Source: Pseudomonas cavernae
GTDB taxonomy: Bacteria; Pseudomonadota; Gammaproteobacteria; Pseudomonadales; Pseudomonadaceae
NCBI RefSeq assembly: GCF_003595175.1
Contig: NZ_CP032419.1
Span: 1,364,001 to 1,428,000, forward strand
Length of the DNA stretch: 64,000 nt
Direction: 5' to 3'
Of this stretch, positions 10,018 to 19,800 are shown piece by piece. The notes under the pieces are model-generated. The model was not told where the DNA came from. It saw only the letters and a program-made list of their open reading frames with translations, and ran no database searches. The stretch's first letter is position 1; each line of letters opens with the position of its first letter. Position numbers and translations under genes: made by a program.

Positions 10018-10848
10018 ATGAGTTCGCAGACGATTCGCGCCGAAGCCTTCAAGGCGCTGCACCAGCGGGATGGCGCCTTCGTCATCCCCAATCCCTGGGA
10101 TGCCGGCTCGGCGAAAATGCTCGCCAGCCTCGGTTTCGAGGCCTTGGCCACCACCAGTGCCGGACTGGCCTTCTCGCTCGGGCGGGCGGATGGCGAGGGC
10201 GCCATCTCCTGTGCGGAAATCCTGGAAAACGCGCGCAGCATAGTCGTGGCGACGCCCTTGCCGGTGGCGGCGGACCTGGAAAATGGCTTTGCCGATGAGC
10301 CGCCAGGCTGTGCCGAGACCATACTGCGTGCGGCCGCCGTCGGCCTGGTCGGCGGCTCGATCGAGGATGCCAGTGGGCGTGCGGAGCAGCCGATCTACCC
10401 GTTCGAGCTGGCCGTCGAGCGGGTCAAGGCGGCCGCGCAGGCGGCTCGCAGCCTGCCGTTCCCGTTCATGCTGACGGCGCGGGCGGAGAACTTCCTGCAT
10501 GGCCGCGCCGATCTGGCGGACACCCTGCGCCGCCTCGAAGCCTATGCCGAGGCCGGCGCCGACGTGCTCTATGCGCCCGGCCTGCGCAGCCGCGAAGAGA
10601 TAGCCGCGGTGGTCCGTGCGGTGGCGCCCAGGCCGGTCAACGTGGTGATGGGCTTGTCCGGCGTCAGCCTGTCGGTGGCCGAGCTGGCCGATCTCGGGGT
10701 CAAGCGGGTGAGCGTCGGTTCGGCGCTGGCGCGGGCGGCCTATGGGGCGTTCTTCCGCGCCGCGCAGGAGATCGGCGGGCCGGGCACCTTCGGCTTTGCC
10801 GAACAGGCGCTGCCCTTTGCCACGCTCAATGGGCTTTTCAAGTCCTAA
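10018..10848 (+). CDS. Isocitrate lyase/PEP mutase family enzyme
   Basis: The 276-residue TIM-barrel protein belongs to the PEP mutase/isocitrate lyase superfamily. Features are NPWDAGSA near residue 27, a metal-site-like PVAADLENGF near 82, GGSIED near 113, and LTARAENF near 152. Family members cleave or rearrange C-C or P-C bonds of 2-hydroxy or phospho acids; the substrate here cannot be read from sequence. The start follows the family A element by 34 bases, so that element may influence its promoter. A family B repeat abuts the stop codon. Confidence 0.88.
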   Translation: MSSQTIRAEAFKALHQRDGAFVIPNPWDAGSAKMLASLGFEALATTSAGLAFSLGRADGEGAISCAEILENARSIVVATPLPVAADLENGFADEPPGCAETILRAAAVGLVGGSIEDASGRAEQPIYPFELAVERVKAAAQAARSLPFPFMLTARAENFLHGRADLADTLRRLEAYAEAGADVLYAPGLRSREEIAAVVRAVAPRPVNVVMGLSGVSLSVAELADLGVKRVSVGSALARAAYGAFFRAAQEIGGPGTFGFAEQALPFATLNGLFKS

Positions 10849-11103
10849 GATCCTGTCTCGGATCTGCTGCGCGTCGGCCAAACGGCGTTAAAACGGCTTC
10901 GGAAAGCCGCTGGCGGCTGACGCGCTTTAGCGCGGCCCCGAAGGGCGAGCGAAGCGAGTCATGCTCATTTACAACGCGTAAACCCCGCCTCCTCGGCTGT
11001 TTTGACTCGCTGCGCTCGCCCTGCGGGCCAGCCTGCGGCTGTTACTCCGCTTCGCTGCGTTTGCCTTGTCTCGCTCTAGCTCGCGAGATCCGAGACAGGC
11101 GCT
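10848..11103. repeat. MITE-like inverted repeat, family B, long form
   Basis: This is a long copy (256 bp) of the family seen at 7511. Termini AGATCCTGTCTCGGATCT and the complement AGATCCGAGACAGG enclose the shared core, with additional internal arms containing GGGCGAGCGAAGCGAGTC and GACTCGCTGCGCTCGCCC. It starts on the last base of the previous stop codon. The 300 bases after it, up to the patatin gene, hold no other feature I can support. Confidence 0.85.
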
Positions 11104-11416
11104 AAGTGCTCTGGCCGGTAACGGCGGCGGTCAGCTTTGCGCGCGCTGAAAGTCCCGCTGATTGTGCATACCGGCTGGCCGGCTTATCGCCGTCTGGCAC
11201 CTGATCTCCTGGTCCTGTCGACTATGCTTGTGGCGGCAAGTGGGCCGTCGACACCAGGGGCATCTTGAGTCTGGCCAGCCGATCCCCTCGGCGTCACGAC
11301 CAGCCCGGAGCCTCCCCCCGCTAGCGCTTGTGCCTCATTGCCGGGGGAAGTGGGTGGCTTATCGCCGCGGGTTGCAGGGTTGCGTTCTCGGTACCGATCG
11401 AGAAGGAGAGGCGTTG

Positions 11417-12601
11417 ATGGGCAAGAGTGCGATTCTCCTGGCGCTGCTTGTGGCAGCGCTCTGTGCCGCACAGGGCTGCACCGGCCCCATTCGCAGCGAT
11501 GCGGTGCCCCCGGCGCTCGCGGAGCAGGCCAAGATCCCCGGAATTGCCGAGGTGCGCTACCGCATCGGCGTCGACAACCAAATGCTGAAGAGCCACGGCC
11601 TCGAGTCGGTCCAGCGCGAGCAGGCCTACCTCGCCAAGACCGGGCATCAGGGGCCGCTACCGCCGGCGGTCTTCCTCGCGGTGTCGGGCGGCGGCGATGC
11701 CGGAGCGTTCGGCGCCGGTCTGCTGAACGGCTGGACGGCTGCCGGCAACCGGCCGACGTTCAAGCTCGTGACTGGGGTCAGCACCGGGGCCCTGATCGCT
11801 CCCTTCGCTTTCCTCGGCCCGGCCTACGATCACAAGCTCAAGGATTTCTACACCAGCCTGGGTCCACAAGACGTCCTCGAGCCGCGCAACTTCATGGCCG
11901 CCCTGTTCAATGACGCCATGGCCGATAACAGCCCGCTCTGGCGGCGGGTGGAGAAGGAGGTGGATCAGGCGCTGCTGGACGCCGTCGCCGCCGAGTATGA
12001 GAAGGGCAGGCTGCTGCTCGTGGCGACCTCCGATCTCGATGCCCGGCAGGCCGTGCTCTGGAACATGACGAAGATCGCCGCGAGCCGCGATCCCAAGGCG
12101 CTCACGCTGTTCCGTTCGCTGATGATCGCCTCGGCCGCAATCCCCGGCGCCTTTCCGCCGGTGATGATCGACGTCGAGGCCGGCGGTCGGGCCTACCAGG
12201 AGATGCACGTGGACGGCGGCACCATGTCCCAGGTGTTCGTCTACCCACCCTCGCTCCACCTGCAGCAGACCGGCATCGAGCGCAATCGCGCGGTGTATGT
12301 CATCCGCAACGCCCGCCTGGATCCCGAATGGGCTCAGGTCGAGCGCAGGACCATGAACATCGCCGGGCGGGCCATCTCCTCGCTTATCCACACCCAGGGC
12401 ATTGGCGACCTGTATCGCATCTACCTGACCTCGCAGCGCGATGGCGTCGACTTCAACCTGGCCGCCATCCCGGCGAGCTTCACGGTTCCCCACCGAGAGG
12501 AGTTCGACACGGAGTTCATGCGCGCGCTCTATCAGAGCGGTTACGAGATGGCCGCGAAAGGCTACCCCTGGGTCAAGGTGCCACCGGGATATAGCGACTA
12601 G
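11417..12601 (+). CDS. Patatin-like phospholipase lipoprotein
   Basis: This 394-residue protein has a lipoprotein signal (AAQGC near residue 20) and a patatin domain. The oxyanion loop SGGGDAGAFGAG lies near residue 92, the nucleophile elbow GVSTGA near 122, and the dyad Asp in DGG near 270. Patatins hydrolyse acyl esters of phospholipids; location at the envelope is inferred from the lipobox. The start is supported by AAGGAGAGG five bases upstream; an in-frame upstream extension lacks a signal and is rejected. Confidence 0.9.
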   Translation: MGKSAILLALLVAALCAAQGCTGPIRSDAVPPALAEQAKIPGIAEVRYRIGVDNQMLKSHGLESVQREQAYLAKTGHQGPLPPAVFLAVSGGGDAGAFGAGLLNGWTAAGNRPTFKLVTGVSTGALIAPFAFLGPAYDHKLKDFYTSLGPQDVLEPRNFMAALFNDAMADNSPLWRRVEKEVDQALLDAVAAEYEKGRLLLVATSDLDARQAVLWNMTKIAASRDPKALTLFRSLMIASAAIPGAFPPVMIDVEAGGRAYQEMHVDGGTMSQVFVYPPSLHLQQTGIERNRAVYVIRNARLDPEWAQVERRTMNIAGRAISSLIHTQGIGDLYRIYLTSQRDGVDFNLAAIPASFTVPHREEFDTEFMRALYQSGYEMAAKGYPWVKVPPGYSD

Positions 12602-12608
12602 TTGCCGC

Positions 12609-13829
12609 TCAGCCTTTGACGCAGACGATTTGCTTGAGGGTGTGCACGACCTCGACCAGATCGGCCTGGGCGGCCATCACCTTGGCGATCGGCTTGTAGG
12701 CGCCGGGCGTCTCGTCGATCACCGCCAGGTCCTTGCGGCATTCGACACCCGCCGTGGCGCGCTGGTGGTCGGCCAGGCTGAAGCGCCGTTTGGCCTCGTG
12801 GCGGCTCATCAGCCGGCCGGCGCCGTGGCTGCAGGAGCAGAAGCTTTCCGGGTTGCCGAGGCCGCGGACAATGAACGACTGCGCGCCCATGCTGCCGGGG
12901 ATGATGCCCAGCTCGCCGGGCTTGGCGCTGACCGCGCCCTTGCGGGTGACGAAGATGTCTTCGCCGAAGTGGAATTCCCGCGCCACATAGTTGTGATGGC
13001 AGTTGACCGCCTCCAACTGCGCCTCGAATGGCCGCTGCAACTCGATGCGCACTGCCTCCACCAGCATGTGCATCATCAGCGAGCGGTTGGCGCGGGCATA
13101 ATCCTGGGCCCATTCCACCGCCTCCACATAGTCGTCGAAGTGCTTCGTGCCTTCCTTCAGGTAGGCCAGATCGACGTCCGGCAGATTGCCCAGGGCATTG
13201 CCCATGTCCTTCTTGGCCCGTTCGATGAAGAAGCGGCCGATGGCGTTACCGACCCCGCGCGAGCCGGAGTGCAGCATCAGCCAGACCGCGTCCGCCTCGT
13301 CCAGACAGACCTCGATGAAGTGGTTGCCGCCGCCCAGCGTGCCCAGGTGCAGGCGATTGTTGGTCTTGGCCAGCAGTGGGTACTTCGCGGTGATCTGAGC
13401 GAAGCGCTTGGCCAGCAGTTTCCAGCTGTCATCCACCAGGTGCGGCGCATCATGCCAGGCGCCGACGTCGTGGCGGCCGAAGCTCTTGCCGTGGGGGATG
13501 GCGTACTCGATGGTGCGGCGGATGCCGGCCAGATTGTCGGGCAGATCGCGGGCATTCAGGCTGGTACGCACGGCCACCATGCCGCAGCCGATATCCACGC
13601 CGACCGCGGCGGGGATGATGGCGCCCTTGGTGGGGATCACGCTGCCGATGGTCGAGCCCTTACCCAGATGCACGTCGGGCATCACCGCCAGATGGTCGTA
13701 GATGAAGGGCAGGCGCGCGGTGTTCTTCAATTGCTCCAGCGCCGCCGGCTCCACCGGCACCTCGTGGGTCCACAGCTTGATCGGCTTGCCGCCCGGGACT
13801 TCCAGGCGTTGATAGAGTGGGCTGGTCAC
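12609..13829 (-). CDS. rtcB: RNA-splicing ligase RtcB
   Basis: RtcB joins RNA 2',3'-cyclic phosphate ends to 5'-OH ends using GTP and Mn2+. The 406-residue protein has the family motifs: DVHLGKGSTIG near 52, GVDIGCGM with the metal Cys near 77, GGGNHFIE near 165, HSGSRG near 183, CHHNY near 280, and SHGAGR near 335, whose His carries GMP in E. coli. The start is GTG with AGAGGAG upstream. No rtcA or rtcR gene is adjacent. It is convergent with the patatin gene, eight bases apart. Confidence 0.96.
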   Translation of the reverse strand: MTSPLYQRLEVPGGKPIKLWTHEVPVEPAALEQLKNTARLPFIYDHLAVMPDVHLGKGSTIGSVIPTKGAIIPAAVGVDIGCGMVAVRTSLNARDLPDNLAGIRRTIEYAIPHGKSFGRHDVGAWHDAPHLVDDSWKLLAKRFAQITAKYPLLAKTNNRLHLGTLGGGNHFIEVCLDEADAVWLMLHSGSRGVGNAIGRFFIERAKKDMGNALGNLPDVDLAYLKEGTKHFDDYVEAVEWAQDYARANRSLMMHMLVEAVRIELQRPFEAQLEAVNCHHNYVAREFHFGEDIFVTRKGAVSAKPGELGIIPGSMGAQSFIVRGLGNPESFCSCSHGAGRLMSRHEAKRRFSLADHQRATAGVECRKDLAVIDETPGAYKPIAKVMAAQADLVEVVHTLKQIVCVKG

Positions 13830-13948
13830 GTGTTTTGCTCCTCTACAGATAATCAGTTTACTCCCGTCGGTTGGCCTGCAAGCGGCCAAGAGCGGCCGGC
13901 TCTGGCAAAATACCGCCCCGAGCCGATGAACCACGAGCCGAATAGCCG

Positions 13949-14731
13949 ATGAGCGACCAGCCCACCAGCGCCCGAATCCGCGTTGAAGCCCTTGCCCCGA
14001 CCTACGCCGCACAAGCCGAGGCCTGGGCCGAGCGTCTGCAACTGCCGCTGGCCGGCGACGCCGAATTCGCCCTGCAATTGGGTGACGCCGGCCTGCAACT
14101 GGTCGAGCTGGGACCACAGGCGCCGGGGCCGGTGCGGGTGGATTTCGTCGAGGGTGCGCTGGCGCATCGGCGCCTCTATGGCGGCGGCAGCGGGCAGATG
14201 ATCGCCAAGGCGGTCGGCGTGCAGTCCGGCATCCGCCCGCGGGTGCTGGATGCCACCGCCGGGCTGGGCCGTGACGCCTTCGTGCTGGCCAGCCTGGGCT
14301 GCGACATGACCCTGATCGAGCGCCAGCCGATCATCGCCGCCTTGCTCGAAGACGGCCTGGCCCGCGCGGCCGGCGACCTTGAGGTCGGCGCGATCGTCGC
14401 GCACATACGCCTGCTCGGCGGCAATGCCATCGAGCTGATGCAGGGCTGGGCAGGGGCGGCGCCGCAGGTGATCTACCTCGACCCGATGTTCCCGCACCGT
14501 GACAAGAGCGCGCTGGTGAAGAAGGAGATGCGCCTGTTCCGCCCGCTGGTCGGCGACGATCTCGACGCCCCGGCGCTGCTCGCCGCCGCGCTGGCGCTGG
14601 CCAGCCACCGGGTAGTGGTCAAGCGCCCGCGCAAGGCGCCGATCATCGATGGAGCGAAGCCGAGCTACAGCCTGGACGGCAAGTCCAGCCGCTACGACAT
14701 CTATCCGAAGAAGGCCTTGGGTAAGGACTGA
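13949..14731 (+). CDS. rsmJ: 16S rRNA (guanine1516-N2)-methyltransferase
   Basis: RsmJ methylates G1516 of 16S rRNA using S-adenosylmethionine. The 260-residue protein shows [13 protein letters not shown] near residue 74, the SAM motif [12 protein letters not shown] near 94, a catalytic-type YLDPMFP near 178, and the C-terminal [16 protein letters not shown]. These fit the family closely. It is divergent from rtcB and is followed by two stacked intergenic repeats. Confidence 0.95.
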   Translation: MSDQPTSARIRVEALAPTYAAQAEAWAERLQLPLAGDAEFALQLGDAGLQLVELGPQAPGPVRVDFVEGALAHRRLYGGGSGQMIAKAVGVQSGIRPRVLDATAGLGRDAFVLASLGCDMTLIERQPIIAALLEDGLARAAGDLEVGAIVAHIRLLGGNAIELMQGWAGAAPQVIYLDPMFPHRDKSALVKKEMRLFRPLVGDDLDAPALLAAALALASHRVVVKRPRKAPIIDGAKPSYSLDGKSSRYDIYPKKALGKD

Positions 14732-14750
14732 GCCGTTCAGCGCCGCTTTT

Positions 14751-14853
14751 GGGTGGGTTAGTCGCGTAGCGGCGTAACCCACCAGCGGTGCCGCCCTGGG
14801 CGCCGGAGTCCAGCAGGGCGTGGCGGGTTACGCCTTCGGCTAACCCACCCTAC
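14751..14853. repeat. Inverted repeat, GTGGGTTACGCC family
   Basis: Facing arms read GGGTGGGTTAGTCGCGTAGC and TTACGCCTTCGGCTAACCC. A second copy with the same arms lies at 29305-29380. It follows the rsmJ stop and could form a long hairpin at the transcript end. Confidence 0.85.
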
Positions 14854-14876
14854 GATCTGGACAGGACGCAGATCGG

Positions 14877-14946
14877 TGTAGCGAATTTATTGGCGATGAG
14901 CACGGCGCGGAAGTGCAGCCTGTCCGCGAATAAATTCGCGCCTACA
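14877..14946. repeat. REP-like inverted repeat (GCGAATTTATTCGCG type)
   Basis: Arms TGTAGCGAATTTATTGGCG and CCGCGAATAAATTCGCGCC face each other across about 35 bases, ending CTACA. A related element lies at 35346-35420. This is the usual Pseudomonas extragenic palindrome style. Confidence 0.8.
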
Positions 14947-14966
14947 AGCTACGTTCGACCCCGCGC

Positions 14967-15602
14967 CTACGGCCGATAGGCGCGGATGAACAGCTCCACC
15001 ACCTCGTGCACATGCGCTTCGGCCGCGGCGGCCTCGAGCGGCTCGCCGCAGCCGCACATCAGGCGGAAGTTGATGCCGCCCTTGATCAAACAGAAGAAGT
15101 GCTCGGCCGCATTCAGCGGCTTGGCGATCTGCAGCAGCCCGCGCTGATCCACCTGCGTCAGCAGATGCTCCATCTCGTGCAGGATCCGCTGCGGGCCGGC
15201 GTCGAAGAAGATCTTCGCCAGCTTCGGGTCCTGGCTGCCCAGGGCCACCATCAGGCGGTGCAGCTCGATGGATTCGCGGCTGCTGATCAGCCCGTGGAAG
15301 CCGCGGCCAATGTTCAGCAGCACGCTCTCGACCGGCACGCCTTCGGCCAGCTCGAACAGCAGTTCAGGCAGCTGCTCCTCGCACTTGGCCTTCACCGCGG
15401 CGGAGAACAGCGTCTCCTTGTCGGTGAAGTGGCTGTACACCGTGAGCTTGGAGACCCCGGCTTCGGCGGCGATGACGTCCATGCTGCTGCCGTCGTAGCC
15501 GCGGCGCAGGAACAGGGTCTTGGCGGCTTCCAGAATCGCCTGGCGCTTGGCTGGGTCCTTCGGGCGACCGGGGCCGCTGGGCGGCAATAACTTGTCAGAC
15601 AT
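14967..15602 (-). CDS. mexL: TetR-family repressor of the divergent RND pump (MexL-like)
   Basis: The 211-residue regulator has an N-terminal TetR helix-turn-helix: AILEAAKTLFLRRGYDGSS near residue 22, then GVSKLTVYSHFTDKETLF near 48. The C-terminal ligand domain is unremarkable. It is divergent from the RND efflux genes, with a 16-bp palindrome in the 105-base gap, which is the arrangement of mexL with mexJK in P. aeruginosa. The flanking rsmJ also fits that locus. The symbol rests on synteny and family, not on alignment. Confidence 0.8.
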   Translation of the reverse strand: MSDKLLPPSGPGRPKDPAKRQAILEAAKTLFLRRGYDGSSMDVIAAEAGVSKLTVYSHFTDKETLFSAAVKAKCEEQLPELLFELAEGVPVESVLLNIGRGFHGLISSRESIELHRLMVALGSQDPKLAKIFFDAGPQRILHEMEHLLTQVDQRGLLQIAKPLNAAEHFFCLIKGGINFRLMCGCGEPLEAAAAEAHVHEVVELFIRAYRP

Positions 15603-15655
15603 TTCGCGATGATTTCTCGTTGCAAATACTGGACTGGCGAGTACGCTATTTTTAC

Positions 15656-15671
15656 TATACCCGTCAGTATA
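15656..15671. promoter_or_regulatory. Putative TetR operator between mexL and mexJ
   Basis: The sequence TATACCCGTCAGTATA has 5-bp inverted arms (TATAC/GTATA) around a 6-base centre. It lies 53 bases from the repressor start and 36 bases from the pump start, so bound repressor could block both promoters. The binding is inferred. Confidence 0.6.
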
Positions 15672-15707
15672 AATATTCAAACCCTTCTTTGCGAAAGGTC
15701 CGCCGCC

Positions 15708-16811
15708 ATGTTTCGCCCCGCCTTGCCTCGCGTACTGCCCTTGACCCTCGTTTGCCTGCTCAGCGCCTGTGGTAATGGCGAGCAGGTGCAACAGTCCATC
15801 CGCCCGGCCATGGTGGTGCAGCCGCAGCCCGCCGCAGAGGCGGTCAATGCCTATCCTGGCGAGGTGCGCGCGCGCCTGGAGCCCGATCTGGCCTTTCGCA
15901 TCGGCGGCAAGGTCAGCAAACGCCTGGTCGATAGCGGCGCGCGGGTGAAGAAGAATCAGCCGCTGGCCGAGCTGGACCCCGAGGACATGCGCCTGCAACT
16001 GGAGTCCGCCCGCGCCCAGGTGGCGGCGGCCGAGGCCAACCTCAAGCTGGTGAGCAGCGAGCGGGAGCGCTACCAGACCCTGTTGGCGCGGCAGATGATC
16101 AGCCGCTCGCAGTACGACACGGTGGAGAACCAGTACCGCGCCGGTGCCGCGCGGGTGAAGCAGATCCGCGCCGAGTTCGATGTCGCCAATAACCAGGCCG
16201 GCTATGCCGTGCTGCGCGCGCCGGCCAATGGCGTGATCGCCAGCCGCCGGGTCGAGGATGGCCAGGTGGTGGCGGCCGGACAGACGGTGTTCACCCTGGC
16301 CGCCGATGGTGAGCGGGAAGTGCTGATCAGCCTGCCGGAGCACGCCATCGACCGCTTCAAGATCGGCCAGACGGTCGCCGTCGAGCTCTGGTCGCAACCC
16401 GGCCAGCGCTTCGCCGGGCGCATCCGCGAGCTGTCGCCGGCCGCCGATCCACAGTCACGCACCTTCGCCGCGCGGGTGGCGTTCAAGGACGGCAAGATCC
16501 CGGCGGAGCTCGGCCAGAGCGCGCGGGTGTTCGTCCAGGCCAATGGCGAGGTGCCGCTGTCGGTGCCGCTGTCGGCGCTGACCGCGGAAAACAATCAGCC
16601 CTACGTCTGGGTGGTCGATCCGCAGACTTCGACCCTGCAGCGCCGGCCGGTGCGCATCGGCCCCTACACCGACAAGCTGGTGCCGGTGCTCGCGGGTTTG
16701 AAGGATGACGATTGGGTGGTCGCCGCCGGCGTGCAGGTGCTGCGCGAAGGCCAGGAGGTGCATCCGGTGGATCGCGCCAATCGCACGGTGAAACTGGCAG
16801 CCAAGGAGTAA
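15708..16811 (+). CDS. mexJ: RND efflux periplasmic adaptor lipoprotein (MexJ-like)
   Basis: This 367-residue membrane-fusion protein has a lipoprotein signal (LLSAC near residue 18). A lipoyl half-motif (FRIGGKVSKRLVDSGARVKKNQPL) lies near residue 62, followed by an alpha-helical hairpin at about 92-165, the second lipoyl half (LRAPANGVIASRRVEDGQVV), and beta-barrel domains. It would link the inner-membrane pump to an outer-membrane channel, but no channel gene is present; MexJK of P. aeruginosa likewise borrows OprM. It lies six bases before the pump gene. Confidence 0.85.
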   Translation: MFRPALPRVLPLTLVCLLSACGNGEQVQQSIRPAMVVQPQPAAEAVNAYPGEVRARLEPDLAFRIGGKVSKRLVDSGARVKKNQPLAELDPEDMRLQLESARAQVAAAEANLKLVSSERERYQTLLARQMISRSQYDTVENQYRAGAARVKQIRAEFDVANNQAGYAVLRAPANGVIASRRVEDGQVVAAGQTVFTLAADGEREVLISLPEHAIDRFKIGQTVAVELWSQPGQRFAGRIRELSPAADPQSRTFAARVAFKDGKIPAELGQSARVFVQANGEVPLSVPLSALTAENNQPYVWVVDPQTSTLQRRPVRIGPYTDKLVPVLAGLKDDDWVVAAGVQVLREGQEVHPVDRANRTVKLAAKE

Positions 16812-16817
16812 GGCGCA

Positions 16818-19800
16818 GTGAATTTCAACCTTTCCGCCTGGGCGCTGCAGAACCGTCAGATCGTCCGCTACCTCATGCTGCTGCTCGGCATAGTCGGCGC
16901 CATCTCTTACACCAAGCTGGGGCAGAGCGAAGACCCGCCGTTCACCTGGAAGGCCATGGTGGTGCGCACCAACTGGCCGGGGGCGAGCGCCGAGGAGGTG
17001 TCGCGCCAGGTCACCGAGCGCATCGAGAAGAAGATCATGGAGACCGGCGACTACGAACGTATCGTCTCCTTCTCGCGGCCGGGCGAGTCGCAGGTGACCC
17101 TGATCGCCCGCGATTCGATGACCTCCTCGGAGATTCCCGAACTCTGGTACCAGGTGCGCAAGAAGGTCGGCGACATCCGCCACACCCTGCCGCCGGGCAT
17201 CCAGGGGCCGTTCTTCAACGACGAGTTCGGCACTAACTTCGGCAATATCTATGCACTGACCGGCGCGGGCTTCGACTACGCCGTGCTCAAGGACTACGCC
17301 GACCGCCTCCAGCTGCAGCTGCAGCGGGTCAAGGATGTCGGCAAGGTCGAGCTGATCGGCCTGCAGGACGAGAAGATCTGGGTCGAGCTGTCCAACGTCA
17401 AGCTGGCCACCCTCGGCCTGCCGCTGGCGGCGGTGCAGAAGGCGCTGGAGGAGCAGAACGCGGTGGCTGCCGCCGGCTTCTTCGAGACGCCGAGCGACCG
17501 CGTGCAGCTGCGCGTCAGCGGCAAGTTCGATTCGGTCAAGGAGATCCGCGATTTCCCCATCCGTGTCGGCGACCGCACCTTCCGCATCGGCGATGTCGCC
17601 GAGGTCAGCCGCGGCTTCAATGACCCGCCGGCGCCGCGCATGCGCTTCATGGGCGAGGACGCCCTCGGCCTGGCGGTGTCGATGAAGAGCGGCGGCGACA
17701 TCCTGGTGCTCGGCGAAGCGCTGGAGGCCGAGTTCGCCCGCCTGCAGGAAACCCTGCCGGCCGGCATGCAGCTGCGCAAGGTCTCCGACCAGCCGGCGGC
17801 GGTGAAGACCGGAGTCGGCGAGTTCGTCCGCGTGCTCACCGAGGCGCTGATCATCGTCCTCTTGGTGAGCTTCTTCTCCCTCGGCCTGCGCACCGGCCTG
17901 GTGGTGGCGCTGTCGATCCCGCTGGTGCTGGCGATGACCTTCGCCGCCATGTACTACTTCAACATCGGCCTGCACAAGATTTCCCTCGGCGCCCTGGTGC
18001 TGGCGTTGGGCCTGCTGGTCGACGACGCGATCATTGCCGTGGAGATGATGGCGATCAAGATGGAACAGGGCTACGACCGCCTCCAGGCGGCCAGCTACGC
18101 CTGGACCAGCACGGCCTTCCCGATGCTCACCGGCACCCTGATCACCGCCGCCGGTTTCCTGCCGATCGCCACCGCGCAGTCCAGCACCGGCGAATACACC
18201 CGCTCGATCTTCCAGGTGGTGACCATCGCCCTGATGGTCTCGTGGGTCGCCGCGGTGGTGTTCGTGCCCTACCTGGGCGATCGCCTGCTGCCCGACCTGG
18301 CCAAGCTGCACGCGCAGAAGCATGGCGGCAGCGACAAGGGCTACGACCCCTATGCGACGCCGTTCTACCGGCGCGTGCGGCGCGTGGTCGAATGGTGCGT
18401 GCGCCGGCGCAAGACGGTGATTTTGCTGACCGTGGCGCTGTTCGTCGGCTCTATCCTGCTGTTCCGCTTCATTCCGCAGCAGTTCTTCCCGTCCTCCGGG
18501 CGCCTGGAGCTGATGGTCGACCTCAAGCTCAATGAAGGCGCCTCGCTGACCAACACCGCACAGGAGGTCGAGCGCCTGGAAAAACTGCTCAAGGACCACC
18601 CGGGGATCGACAATTATGTGGCCTATGTCGGCACCGGCTCGCCGCGCTTCTACCTGCCACTGGACCAGCAATTGCCGGCGGCCAGCTTCGCCCAGTTCGT
18701 GGTGCTGACCAAGACCATCGAGGACCGCGAGCTGATCCGCAGCTGGCTGATCGACACCCTCAACGACGAGTTCCCGACCCTGCGCTCGCGCGTCTCGCGC
18801 CTGGAGAATGGCCCGCCGGTGGGCTACCCGGTGCAGTTCCGCGTGTCCGGCGAGCATATCGACGAGGTGCGCGCGCTGGCCCGCCAGGTCGCCGACAAGG
18901 TGCGCGAGAACCCGCATGTGGTCAACGTGCACCTGGACTGGGAAGAGCCGAGCAAGGTGGTGCGCCTGAACATCGACCAGGAGCGCGCCCGTGCGCTCGG
19001 CGTGAGCACCGCCGACCTGTCGCGCTTCCTGCAGAGTTCGCTGACCGGCGCGCCGGTCAGCCAGTACCGCGAGGACAACGAGCTGATCGAGATCCTCCTG
19101 CGCGGCACCCTGCGCGAGCGCCAGGAACTGGCCCTGCTGCCGAGCCTGGCGGTGCCGACCAGCAGCGGCAAGAGCGTGCCGCTGTCGCAGATCGCCACCC
19201 TCGAATACGGCTTCGAGGAAGGCATCATCTGGCACCGTAACCGCCTGCCGACCGTCACCGTGCGCGGCGACATCTACGACAAGACGCTGCCGACCGGCGT
19301 GGCCAAGCAGATCCTGCCGAACCTCGAATCGATCCGTGCGCAACTGCCGGCCGGCTATCTGCTGGATGTCGGTGGCACGGTGGAAGACTCCGGGCGTGGT
19401 CAGCGGTCGGTGAACGCCGGCATCCCGCTGTTCATCGTGGTGGTGCTGACCTTGTTGATGCTGCAGCTGAAGAGCTTCTCGCGTTCGGCGATGGTGTTTC
19501 TCACCGCGCCGCTGGGGCTGATCGGCGTGACCTTGTTCCTGCTGGTGTTCCGCCAGCCGTTCGGCTTCGTCGCGATGCTCGGCACCATCGCCCTGTCGGG
19601 GATGATCATGCGCAACTCGGTGATCCTGGTCGACCAGATCGAACAGGACATCAGCGCCGGCCTGGACCGCTGGCACGCGATCATCGAGGCCACCGTGCGG
19701 CGCTTCCGGCCCATCGTGCTGACCGGCCTGGCGGCGGTGCTGGCGATGATTCCACTGTCGCGCAGCATCTTCTTCGGGCCGATGGCGGTGGCGATCATGG

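Noticed and set aside
12441..13952. A 503-codon plus-strand frame opposite rtcB
   Set aside because: RtcB motifs and the GTG start with a ribosome site on the minus strand explain the region.
16455..19676. A 1073-codon open frame on the minus strand opposite the mexK-like gene
   Set aside because: It is the mirror of a high-GC RND gene. It is rich in His, Gln, Arg and Ala without domain motifs or a ribosome site, whereas the plus strand has clear RND motifs.
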